Shown here piece after piece: positions 7,289 through 15,720 of a stretch of DNA of 64,000 bases. The notes under the pieces are model-generated. The model was not told the DNA's origin. It did no database searches and worked only from the letters and a program-made list of their open reading frames with translations. This DNA comes from Bacteroides sp. (lineage in GTDB: Bacteria > Bacteroidota > Bacteroidia > Bacteroidales > Muribaculaceae): positions 1 through 64,000 of the forward strand of contig JAAVEA010000026.1 of the NCBI GenBank assembly GCA_014801535.1, written 5' to 3'. The position numbers and the translations under genes were made by a program. Each line of letters opens with the position of its first letter. Position 1 is the stretch's first letter.

Positions 7289-9355
7289 TTATTTACTTAT
7301 ATTGAATCTGAATCCGGCATAAACCATCGGACCGTGAATCGGTGCATACACCATGGTGGCATCAAAATTACTTCCCCACGGATTGGCTGCATCTATTATC
7401 GGTGTTTTCTGTCGATAGCCTGTAAGATTCTCTCCTCCTATATAAACTGCCCAATGACGGAAATTGCGGGTTACCTGCACATTGAGCTGAGGGAATGTTT
7501 TATAAGTAGGGTTCCATGATAAAGATCCGTCGGCAAGCTCATAAGGAGCGGGCATGCGGCCGCCTCCATTGATGGCTAATGAAGCGTCCAACTGCCATAT
7601 TCCCATCATCGGAGCCCAATTCAAAGTGAAAAGTCCCTTATGTCTGGAGGTAAGCGGTTTGGCTACAAGTCCCGACCCGTAATCTACTTTCACATCCGTG
7701 AAACGGTAGGCCGCCGTCAAAGTCAGATCAGAAATAACGGGATATGACACCTCCACCTGAAATGTACGCGAATAATTGGGTCGGTTGCCTGAATCCTTTA
7801 TAATGGCCGAATGAGCATCGGTCTCGAGATCGACAAGCATCTGATGACTGAAACGGGTATAATAAAATTCCGCACTGTAATTCAACGGACGTTCAAAAAC
7901 ACGCACCTCTCCCGACGCACCTCCGCCGTAATTCATAGCCACCTCCTGTGTAAGATCCGAGCTTATCAATATTTTTCTTGAGGAAGCCAATAGAAAATGA
8001 TTGTCGGCCAAAGCATGGGGCGACCTATACCCTCTTCCCGCCGAAGCATGAAGTGACAGCGCTCCCTCAAGAAGATTCCAACGGGCGTGAAGACGAGGAG
8101 TGAACATGGAGCCATAAAGAGAACTGTGATCATATCTCACTCCGCCCATAAGAATCAGATTGGAATTCAAGTCGAATGTATATTGCACATATCCTCCGGG
8201 GGTCGTTTCCTTTTCAATCTCCCGCGTCGGATTGATGTTAATGTCGTGCGTTAGACGGAAACGCTGGTCAAAACGATCATAATTCAGACTCAGTCCGGAT
8301 GAAAGAGCATGGAGACCGTCATGCCATTTCCTCTCATAAATCAGGGAAGCATAGACATTATCCTGAGTCACATCATAAAGTTTATGCCCGTAATATGCGT
8401 CCTGATCATGGAAAGAACCCGACAGAATCAGGGCGAGATTGCTTTCAGTCTCCGTGTCGATAAAATAAGCGTTCTTCGTAAAAAACTCCCATCTGCGGGT
8501 ATCTATGTCGATTTTATAGGGATCATACAAGGCAACCTCCTCGTTATGCCCATGACGGGTATCCTGACCGCTCAGGCGATTCTCTATAAGGAACCTTACG
8601 CCGGCTTGAAAAATATATCTCTCGCTCATATAGGCCCAACGGTTCATGGCGGAAAACTGTTTGATGCGCGGAAGATCCATAAATCCGTCATCATTATCAT
8701 CATGCGATGCAAACGCATTCTCGCCGTGAAGCAGCAATCCGGTAGACCATTTTTCTCCAAGGTGAATATTTCCGGCTGCATTCAATTCCGCCTTTCCGAA
8801 ATAATCCACATAGCCGTTAGCCATTATTGAAGATGGCGACTGAGGTTTCAGAAACTCTACATTTATCTGCCCCGTCACCGACTCATATCCGTTCTTTACC
8901 GAACTGGCACCCTTGCTCACCTGAATCGACTGCATCCATGTTCCGGGAATATATCCGAGTCCGTAAGAGGAGGCCACACCGCGCAGATTAGGGATATTTT
9001 CGGTCAGCATCTGCACATAGGTGCCTGAAAGTCCCAAAAGTTTAATCTGTTTCGCACCTGTGGCGGCATCACTGTAGTTAACATCTACAGATGCATTCGT
9101 GCTGAAGCTTTCACCGAGATTACAACAGGCCGCACGAAGAATCTCAGCCTTTGTTATCAATTCGGTATCACATGCTGAATTTTTCAGTTTTTTTGTGCTT
9201 CGCAGCTTATGTTCAATTACAACCTCATCAAGCTCACGCTCCAGATTCGATAAAGAATCCGTACCCGTCTCAACAATGTCTGACGGAGAAGCCATCATTA
9301 TCTGACCGCCGCACAACCCGGCTGTCAAAATGAAGATATATCTTTGGATTTTCAA
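7289..9355 (-). CDS. TonB-dependent outer membrane receptor, probable metal uptake
   Basis: 688 residues: a signal peptide, a short leader with a TonB-box-like segment (LDEVVIEH), a plug domain (about 60-170; KQIKLLGLSGTYVQMLTENIP, SIQVSKGASSVKNGYESVTGQIN) and a 22-strand barrel ending in MVYAGFRFNISK. The N-terminal carboxypeptidase-like domain and SusD partner of glycan receptors are missing. This places it with BtuB/FecA-type small-ligand receptors. The next gene is HMA-like, which points to a metal ion or chelate, perhaps copper. A well-formed promoter lies about 40 bases upstream. Confidence 0.88.
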   Translation of the reverse strand: MKIQRYIFILTAGLCGGQIMMASPSDIVETGTDSLSNLERELDEVVIEHKLRSTKKLKNSACDTELITKAEILRAACCNLGESFSTNASVDVNYSDAATGAKQIKLLGLSGTYVQMLTENIPNLRGVASSYGLGYIPGTWMQSIQVSKGASSVKNGYESVTGQINVEFLKPQSPSSIMANGYVDYFGKAELNAAGNIHLGEKWSTGLLLHGENAFASHDDNDDGFMDLPRIKQFSAMNRWAYMSERYIFQAGVRFLIENRLSGQDTRHGHNEEVALYDPYKIDIDTRRWEFFTKNAYFIDTETESNLALILSGSFHDQDAYYGHKLYDVTQDNVYASLIYERKWHDGLHALSSGLSLNYDRFDQRFRLTHDININPTREIEKETTPGGYVQYTFDLNSNLILMGGVRYDHSSLYGSMFTPRLHARWNLLEGALSLHASAGRGYRSPHALADNHFLLASSRKILISSDLTQEVAMNYGGGASGEVRVFERPLNYSAEFYYTRFSHQMLVDLETDAHSAIIKDSGNRPNYSRTFQVEVSYPVISDLTLTAAYRFTDVKVDYGSGLVAKPLTSRHKGLFTLNWAPMMGIWQLDASLAINGGGRMPAPYELADGSLSWNPTYKTFPQLNVQVTRNFRHWAVYIGGENLTGYRQKTPIIDAANPWGSNFDATMVYAPIHGPMVYAGFRFNISK

Positions 9356-9393
9356 TCTATTTCAGTTTAAAGAGATGATTTTCATTCTCCGCA

Positions 9394-9424
9394 CAAAAAT
9401 AGCTTAAATTTATTTATTTACCAA
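9394..9424 (-). promoter_or_regulatory. Promoter of the TonB receptor operon
   Basis: On the minus strand TTG (9424-9422), 20 bases, then TATTTTTG (9401-9394), a full match to the Bacteroidota primary sigma consensus TTG-N19/20-TAnnTTTG. It overlaps the last codons of the DUF488 gene, so the operon is transcribed independently of that gene. Confidence 0.75.
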
Positions 9425-9763
9425 CATTTCTTTGACCACTATAGCATTATTGTGTAGCTCATCATGAGATGAATAGAGAAGAGTAATCACGGAGTGCGGT
9501 GTAAGCAACTTTCTGAAATCAGCAAATATAGGTGAGTTCTTCAATTCATCGGTATATTTTTCTCTGAATCCTTCCCATCGGTTGTCGGGATCCTCATGAA
9601 ACCATTCCCGGAGTTCGGTGGAAGGTGCGATCCCCTTTTCCCATAAGTCGTAATGAAATGTCTCATGAGAAAGTCCCCGTGGCCACAGTTTATCGATATA
9701 TACTCTGAACCCATCATCTTCCGACGCGGATTCGTAAGCTCTTTTAGTTTTAATAATATTCAT
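9410..9763 (-). CDS. DUF488 family protein
   Basis: 117 residues with the DUF488 hallmarks: FRVYIDKLWPRGLSHE (about 19-34), WEKGIAPSTELREWFHED (41-58), FREKYTDEL and the closing VITLLYSSHDELHNNA. No signal peptide or transmembrane segment. The family is widespread and uncharacterised; a nucleic-acid or nucleotide-related role has been suggested on structural grounds only. It stands alone between the T9SS gene terminator and the receptor promoter. Confidence 0.88.
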   Translation of the reverse strand: MNIIKTKRAYESASEDDGFRVYIDKLWPRGLSHETFHYDLWEKGIAPSTELREWFHEDPDNRWEGFREKYTDELKNSPIFADFRKLLTPHSVITLLYSSHDELHNNAIVVKEMLVNK

Positions 9764-9803
9764 AATCCACTTTTATTTAGTAAGCTGCACATATATAAAT
9801 AAC

Positions 9804-9844
9804 AAAAACGGTCTCGACACCACATCTGTCAAGACCGTTTTTTT
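9804..9844 (-). terminator. Rho-independent terminator after the 1026-residue T9SS gene
   Basis: AAAAACGGTCTCGACA on the plus strand pairs with TGTCAAGACCGTTTTT across a short loop, giving a U run in the minus-strand transcript. It ends the operon 9870-15235. Confidence 0.8.
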
Positions 9845-9869
9845 AGAATATATTAACCTATTCAATAGA

Positions 9870-12800
9870 TCACTTCACCATAACTTTCCGGGACTTACCG
9901 TCCTTCACGCGGATATATATTCCCGAAACCGGATTCTTAACTTTAACTCCTTGGAGAGTATAGTATTCCGCATCGGTGCTATCAGCATCAATATCAATCT
10001 CTTCAACCGCTGATTCCACGTTATTGTATGGTGCAACTGAGAGTGTATGAACTGTGAGAAGCTTATTGTCGGCGGATGCGCAGCGCAATGCGATACGATA
10101 CTTACCATCTTCCTCGATATTCACCGGAATCGAAACTTCCTCAGGAGAGTCGGACATAGCGTGTACTGGCGCCGTATAGACAAGTGTCATATTTGCCTGA
10201 CCCTGTATCTGCGCTTCCGTATTCGATTGTCCGTCGTTACGCAGAGCCGGTTTTGAGGTTTCAATCGCACAGAGATATATCTCAAGCAGTTCCTCAAATT
10301 CAGCATTGCCGCGAGATACTGTCATATCGAGCTTCACACCCGTTGTCTCATTCGCCACATAACGGAACGGAGGGAGATATGCTATATGTTCGGTGCCCGC
10401 AGTCGCGCCGCGACCTTTCCAAGATATTCCGTTTTCAGCCACGAATCCGCGCCCTTCAAGAGATTCCACATAACCTTCATCACTAAGATCGAGTTCATGA
10501 GTGGCCGAAACCTCACCGCCGGTTAGCGTAGTGTAAGAATCGGTTCTGTGTCCTTCCTGAGTCCCGTTCACCACAGCTACTCCATATCTGAAGCGGCTCC
10601 ACTCACGATCGGCGATCGAGGTGTCAGTAAATGTCAATTCGGAGGTCTCTCCTACAAGTTCAGGCTCATTATCAGATTTTATCTGATCCATGCGGTAGAC
10701 ACGATATTTGAGATTATCACGATCCACATATCCTCCATGTTCGGTTATCGTTGTTCCTTCGAGAGGAGCCCATGCCACCACAGGCAGATAGTTATCATTC
10801 AGACTGACAGAGAAATTATTGTATGCGCTGATGGCCTTAGGCACATCATAACCCAACCACTTTTCTTCCGATTTAGCCTCTTCCGAAGCTGAATCATCAA
10901 GATAAGCTACCACACCGTATGAACACATACCCACTGCAGGAGTTTCATCGCTGAACTCAACAGCCATACCTGGTGTCACATTCTCATCAATAACTTTCAC
11001 CTCAACCGTCTCCTCACCGGAATAACGGTTTACAATCACCTTGTCAAGAGCGGGTAGAGTCACACCGGCATTGCTTACAGAAGGAACGGTAAACGACACT
11101 ACGGCCGAATTAGTGCCATCCTGCGCGGGAGCAACCACAAGATCAGAAACGGTTGCCGGAACTACTTCCGACAACTCAACTGATATGTCGTCGATATAGA
11201 CACAATTATTATCTGAAGAAGAGGAAGAAAATCCGAGATAGAAATTGCCTGTTTCCGCAGGAGCGAAAAATGCTTCGAGAACAGTGCCTGCTGAAGTGGC
11301 TGTGATTTTCTTTTGCGCGAACACAGTGGATGAAGCAAGTTCGGGGGCACCGCCGGCCACAAAGTTCAATGGATAAGAAGCATCTTCATCATAATAATCA
11401 TCTTCATCATCTCCATAGCTTGGATAATAACCTCCTGACGACTGGGAATCGCCCCATGCCACTACGCTTACACGATATGTCTTTCCTCCTTCAAGACGCA
11501 GAGGCGGTGTGAAAAGGGTCGCCGTGGTGGTGCTGTAGGAAGAATAACCCGGACTGAATTTAGCATTTTCTCCTACACGGCTCCATGTATTATAGGTTGA
11601 AGTGCTCTCCGCTGTGAAATTACCGAACGTTGAAGAATCGCTGAAATCCTCTGTAAAAGGGATCGGCATGGCTCCGCCTCCAAATATGGAAGGACTCGTA
11701 TGTGCCACCGACAAAACATCGCCGTAACCGGCATATATCTCATATTTATAGCTGCCAAGTCCGTCAAGATTTGAATCCACATAACGGGTCAGTCCATCTT
11801 CGTCTGCCTCTCCTGCATAATGGTCCTCTATAGTTATGAATTCACCGCCGTTCTTGGAGCGTTTTATCACATTATAGAATTTTGCCGGAGAAAGATACCC
11901 TCCGTTGTAACCCTCCATCCTGTTTTTGAAAGAGACCACGATGTTATCTCCATCCAACTTCAAGGAGGAATTTAACGGATTAAGACATTTTTCATCTTCG
12001 CCTACCCATTTCAGTGTGATTGTGGCTGAACTTGTCACCTCCAGATTCTCACCGTTTTCATTGAATGGCGCTACAAAATAATAATATTTGCCCGGAGAAG
12101 GGATAGGTGTTGAACTATTGTCAGCATCATCAACGAAAACAACCTTTTCACCGGCTGTCAGATCTGAAAGGGTGGCTATGAGAGCTGAAGAATCGGTCAA
12201 AGCCTCCTTGCCATCTTCCGCACTGCGATATATATTCACACCCAGATTTCCTGAAATGGAGGCACCGCTCTTGGTCTTGGAAGGCATTGTCCATGACACT
12301 GTGGCCTCGAGTTTCCCTTCCGAATCCATATTTGCGCTTCCTCCCGTCACTCGGTCCGGATAGTCAACCATCTTCTCAACATAGAGAGCCTGGACCTGTA
12401 GCTTCAGATCAGAGAAACTACCTGAGCCATACCAGCTTCTAATTCCTATATAATACGTGCCGTCGGCATCCGGTGTGAATGTACGGTCGGACGATGTATC
12501 TGCAGGTTTCAATTGGAAGTTAGGTTCCTCGAGGTTTCTTTGTCTATAAGCATAAAACGAACTGGTACTTGTCTTGAACGGTTCCAGATTATCCTTGTCC
12601 GTTCCGACCACAAGGTAGAAACGCTCATCGTCATTATAGTCGGCACTGCAGACATTACCTTGAAGATAATAGGTTTCCCCGGCCTTCATCTCTATGGGAG
12701 TGGCGTAAACTAAAGTAGCTCCCTTTACAGTTCCACTCCCGGATGAATTCGAAGGTGAGATCTGGGCATAAGGGGTTGAACTCTCCACCCATTCCCATGT

Positions 12801-12950
12801 GAACTCATCATCACCGGCCACGATTTCCCATTGAGTTTCAAATTCCTCTTGCGTCACAGGTATTTCATAACGTGTCGGAACCGACAACACCGGAAATGCA
12901 ACTCCTCCGGCCAGCAACAATGTTCCTGTGAATTTTAACACTTTTCTCAT
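9870..12950 (-). CDS. Large secreted T9SS cargo protein with Fn3 and jelly-roll domains
   Basis: 1026 residues. A signal peptide (MRKVLKFTGTLLLAGGVAFPVLS) is followed by a beta-sandwich segment (about 30-190), fibronectin-III-like stretches (ATVSWTMPSKTKSGASISG near 215), and a choice-of-anchor-J-like segment with PFTEDFSDSSTFGNFTAES (about 432-600). A second Fn3 series and another sandwich domain follow. The last ~60 residues (EYYTLQGVKVKNPVSGIYI...KVMVK) form a type A T9SS sorting tail. The protein is predicted to be exported by the Por/Gld machine 30 kb away and anchored at the cell surface; ligand unknown. It follows the protease gene by 71 bases with a hairpin between. Confidence 0.85.
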   Translation of the reverse strand: MRKVLKFTGTLLLAGGVAFPVLSVPTRYEIPVTQEEFETQWEIVAGDDEFTWEWVESSTPYAQISPSNSSGSGTVKGATLVYATPIEMKAGETYYLQGNVCSADYNDDERFYLVVGTDKDNLEPFKTSTSSFYAYRQRNLEEPNFQLKPADTSSDRTFTPDADGTYYIGIRSWYGSGSFSDLKLQVQALYVEKMVDYPDRVTGGSANMDSEGKLEATVSWTMPSKTKSGASISGNLGVNIYRSAEDGKEALTDSSALIATLSDLTAGEKVVFVDDADNSSTPIPSPGKYYYFVAPFNENGENLEVTSSATITLKWVGEDEKCLNPLNSSLKLDGDNIVVSFKNRMEGYNGGYLSPAKFYNVIKRSKNGGEFITIEDHYAGEADEDGLTRYVDSNLDGLGSYKYEIYAGYGDVLSVAHTSPSIFGGGAMPIPFTEDFSDSSTFGNFTAESTSTYNTWSRVGENAKFSPGYSSYSTTTATLFTPPLRLEGGKTYRVSVVAWGDSQSSGGYYPSYGDDEDDYYDEDASYPLNFVAGGAPELASSTVFAQKKITATSAGTVLEAFFAPAETGNFYLGFSSSSSDNNCVYIDDISVELSEVVPATVSDLVVAPAQDGTNSAVVSFTVPSVSNAGVTLPALDKVIVNRYSGEETVEVKVIDENVTPGMAVEFSDETPAVGMCSYGVVAYLDDSASEEAKSEEKWLGYDVPKAISAYNNFSVSLNDNYLPVVAWAPLEGTTITEHGGYVDRDNLKYRVYRMDQIKSDNEPELVGETSELTFTDTSIADREWSRFRYGVAVVNGTQEGHRTDSYTTLTGGEVSATHELDLSDEGYVESLEGRGFVAENGISWKGRGATAGTEHIAYLPPFRYVANETTGVKLDMTVSRGNAEFEELLEIYLCAIETSKPALRNDGQSNTEAQIQGQANMTLVYTAPVHAMSDSPEEVSIPVNIEEDGKYRIALRCASADNKLLTVHTLSVAPYNNVESAVEEIDIDADSTDAEYYTLQGVKVKNPVSGIYIRVKDGKSRKVMVK

Positions 12951-12965
12951 AACGTTAAGTTTATA

Positions 12966-12995
12966 GGGAAGGGCGTTAGGATATACGCCCTTCCC
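12966..12995 (-). terminator. Intercistronic hairpin without strong U tract
   Basis: GGGAAGGGCGT (12966-12976) pairs exactly with ACGCCCTTCCC (12985-12995) over an 8-base loop. The minus-strand transcript lacks a clear U run after it, so it may act as a partial terminator or mRNA 3'-end stabiliser between the protease and the downstream gene. Confidence 0.65.
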
Positions 12996-13021
12996 CTGAT
13001 TATTATTTCTTTGACCCGGAG

Positions 13022-15235
13022 CTATATCCTGATCTTAACTGTTTTTTCAGTGTGATTGCCTGATACGCTTAGAACGTAAAGGCCGGAGGCCAGACCGGTG
13101 GAATCAAATTCGAGACTGTCGCCCGATGTCGACAGCGAACAGTGAGACACACCCATCATATCATACACATTCAAAGTCAAACTCTCTTCTCCCGGAGCAT
13201 ATATCTTAAAGAGCGATCCGTCGCTATCAATAATGACAACATCTCCGCCACGCTCACTTATCTCCTCCACCGATGACGACGAAAGAGCCGATTTAACCGC
13301 TTCAAGGGCATTCACCTTTCCGTGTCCCCATGCCGTAGAAGAATCATCGGGGCTCGAAGCGGTGTTTCTTGTCATCTCATATATATCCTGGTGTGTAAGG
13401 TCGGGATTGGCTCCGCGCATAAGAGCCATTATGCCGGCGACATGAGGAGAAGCCTGCGATGTGCCGGCGCAACTTGTCCAATAATAGGTCTTCTTGCGCT
13501 TTGAATCGGTGTAACTGTAATTCAGCGGATAATACACCGCATAAGAAGAACTTGTAGGCATAGAACTGTTGCGCGAAGAGATTATCACCTGTCCCGGAGC
13601 AGTGACATCGGGCATCACACGGCCGTCGAGTGTTTCACCATACGATGAGAAATAGCTCAGGCTCCCTATCTGTCCGCTCGGATAGCCTGATCCGGGCACA
13701 TTCGCTGTAACATAACTCCCCACTGCAAAAGTTTCCTTTCCGCAGGCCATATTGGAATTGGTGCCGTAACCGTCGGGCACATCGAGACCGGGGATGTTTC
13801 GATTGCCGAGGCTCATATAAGTTCCATCAGTATACATGAATATCTTCTGTCCGGGCTTCCCCTTGACCGTAACCTTGACGAAATTACGGCTTACCACCGA
13901 AGAAGTCCGTCCTTCTATGTAAAAATTCAATTTTGCACAGTACCGACCGTTATAACTGTCTTTTCCACGTACTCCGCCCATGAAACTGTTCACATAAAGA
14001 TTCTGAAACTCCGTTCCATCTTTTATAAGCTCCATTCTGCCGGTATTACTCAGATATTGATCAATACTATTACCTTGAACCACATAAGTTTCTTTTTTCT
14101 CCGGCACATCGAAAGTATATACCGGGTCATCAGGAGCCGAGCGAGTCACTACATCAAGGGTCACATCAAACGGAGTGTCGTCCGTGGTCCATATCTCTAT
14201 CGGACCATAAACCTGGAAATTTCCACCCACGTCGGAATTATTCTTTATCAAGAGGGTCTTTATCTCGTTGTCTTCCTCGCTGAGAGTCTTGACTATTGCA
14301 ATCGGCATATCCGCCTCATTACCACCGGCCAGACATATCACGGCATTATATTTGGAGGCTACATCGTTGATCGCCTCTGTGAATTCGTCAGTTCCATCAT
14401 GAGGACCCACATTGTCTCCGAATGAAAGATTGATAACGCATGGTTTCCCCTGTTCCATGGCATATTTACCGATCCGCTCTATAGCATCGAGTATCTGGAC
14501 GTTATAGCCCATTCCGGAGGCTACCACTATTTCCGCTCCCGGTGCGACGCCTCTGTAATCGGGCTGTCCGGCCTTGGATTCATCATAAAACCCGCCGGCC
14601 ATAATCCCTAACACATGAGTGCCGTGACTCTCGGAACTTGTGTCGGAATCAAACGAAGAAATCTTGGCAGGCGTGTCATACACATCCGGTTTTGCAGTCA
14701 TCCCCGGATAATTCCATAACATCTTCACACGAGAAACCCCGTTCTCATCCTGGAAATTAATATGATTAGGGTCTATTCCGACATCAAAAAGGCCTATTAT
14801 CACCCCTTCGCCATTAAAACCGGAAGGGAGATTCATCCCGTTTCTCACGGCATCTATCCCCGAGGCCGGAATCGCCACATTGTTGGCGCGCTTTACCGGA
14901 GCCGAAAGCATAGCGCCCGACACACCCTTACATGCCGCCACTCCACGCAGGGCGCCTGCGGGAGCGGAAACGATTGCAGTGCGTGTCCCGACAAGTGAAA
15001 CTATCTCAGCGCCGGCTTCGACCATATCATCTAAAGCCTGCTGTGAGCTATAACGCACTATCATATCTACGCGTGACGGTGTCTCCTTAACTGCCTTACG
15101 TACATTTTCCGGACCCGGAACCGATTTCTCCGACATCCCGAGCCGCAGAAGGTCGGAGGTGCGAAGCTCAACCTGCGATAAAGCCCCGAGAGAACCGAAC
15201 ATCAATGGTAAACTAAAAAGTAAAGTCTTCTTCAT
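13022..15235 (-). CDS. Subtilisin-like (S8) serine protease with T9SS sorting tail
   Basis: 737 residues: a signal peptide (MKKTLLFSLPLMFGSLGALS), an inhibitory propeptide-like region (50-120; VDMIVRYSSQQALDDMVEAG), then the S8 fold. The catalytic triad is Asp151 (FDVGID), His204 (SHGTHVLGI) and Ser593 (GTSQASPHVAG). A long insert (about 330-490) separates the His and Ser motifs, as in large Bacteroidota S8 enzymes. The C-terminus (LNVYDMMGVSHCSLS...SGLYVLSVSG...KTVKIRI) is a T9SS type A tail. All key residues are present, so it should be an active secreted protease. It is first in the operon with the 1026-residue protein. Confidence 0.92.
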   Translation of the reverse strand: MKKTLLFSLPLMFGSLGALSQVELRTSDLLRLGMSEKSVPGPENVRKAVKETPSRVDMIVRYSSQQALDDMVEAGAEIVSLVGTRTAIVSAPAGALRGVAACKGVSGAMLSAPVKRANNVAIPASGIDAVRNGMNLPSGFNGEGVIIGLFDVGIDPNHINFQDENGVSRVKMLWNYPGMTAKPDVYDTPAKISSFDSDTSSESHGTHVLGIMAGGFYDESKAGQPDYRGVAPGAEIVVASGMGYNVQILDAIERIGKYAMEQGKPCVINLSFGDNVGPHDGTDEFTEAINDVASKYNAVICLAGGNEADMPIAIVKTLSEEDNEIKTLLIKNNSDVGGNFQVYGPIEIWTTDDTPFDVTLDVVTRSAPDDPVYTFDVPEKKETYVVQGNSIDQYLSNTGRMELIKDGTEFQNLYVNSFMGGVRGKDSYNGRYCAKLNFYIEGRTSSVVSRNFVKVTVKGKPGQKIFMYTDGTYMSLGNRNIPGLDVPDGYGTNSNMACGKETFAVGSYVTANVPGSGYPSGQIGSLSYFSSYGETLDGRVMPDVTAPGQVIISSRNSSMPTSSSYAVYYPLNYSYTDSKRKKTYYWTSCAGTSQASPHVAGIMALMRGANPDLTHQDIYEMTRNTASSPDDSSTAWGHGKVNALEAVKSALSSSSVEEISERGGDVVIIDSDGSLFKIYAPGEESLTLNVYDMMGVSHCSLSTSGDSLEFDSTGLASGLYVLSVSGNHTEKTVKIRI

Positions 15236-15334
15236 ATTATGGATTTGATTCTAACCATGCCTCCGCAAACGAAGACAAGCATATGGATGAGCCGGAAGCG
15301 CTGCTAATGAATTCATGTTTCATTATCCATGTCG

Positions 15335-15342
15335 CAAATATA
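15335..15342 (-). promoter_or_regulatory. Possible -7 box of the protease operon
   Basis: TATATTTG on the minus strand, about 100 bases upstream of the protease start. No TTG lies at the usual distance, only a T-rich stretch, so confidence is moderate. Confidence 0.45.
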
Positions 15343-15425
15343 AAGCATTTTCATAAATATAAAAAATTTTATACTGCTTTTTGTGCTATTTTGTTTAAAT
15401 TTTATTGTGATTTATTACAATTTTC

Positions 15426-15456
15426 TTGCAATTACTTTAATTATTTATTACTTTTG
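15426..15456 (+). promoter_or_regulatory. Promoter of the 1528-residue T9SS gene
   Basis: TTG (15426-15428), 20 bases, TACTTTTG (15449-15456), a full consensus match. The predicted start site lies near 15463, giving a 5' leader of about 255 bases. Confidence 0.7.
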
Positions 15457-15720
15457 CGCAATGTAATTCATCACTAATTACACTTTGCAATCTTAAGATT
15501 CAGCCGTGACGTAAAGCAAAGCACATAGTTCAATCATACTTATGCACTGTTTTCAGAGCCCCTCTTAAGCGCCTAAAATTTGAATGCCGGAAGCACTGTG
15601 CCTAAGACAGCTCCCTTTCCGACGGAATCTATTGCAATCAAATCCATATGAGAATTTAACAAGATATGGCCTGTCTCCATTCTGGAATAAAATAAGCCAT
15701 ATCACCAAAACCTTTCACCT
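15457..15720 (+). other. Long 5' leader / intergenic region
   Basis: About 255 bases between the predicted start site and the ATG at 15721. The rest of the 485-base divergent intergenic region is AT-rich promoter sequence. The leader holds no ORF I believe in and no riboswitch class I can recognise. A weak pairing is possible between GATATGGCC (15664-15672) and the later AGCCATATC (15692-15700). Confidence 0.4.

Noticed and set aside
8309-8830. 173-residue ORF antisense to the TonB receptor
   Set aside because: The receptor is well conserved on the other strand; this is a shadow.
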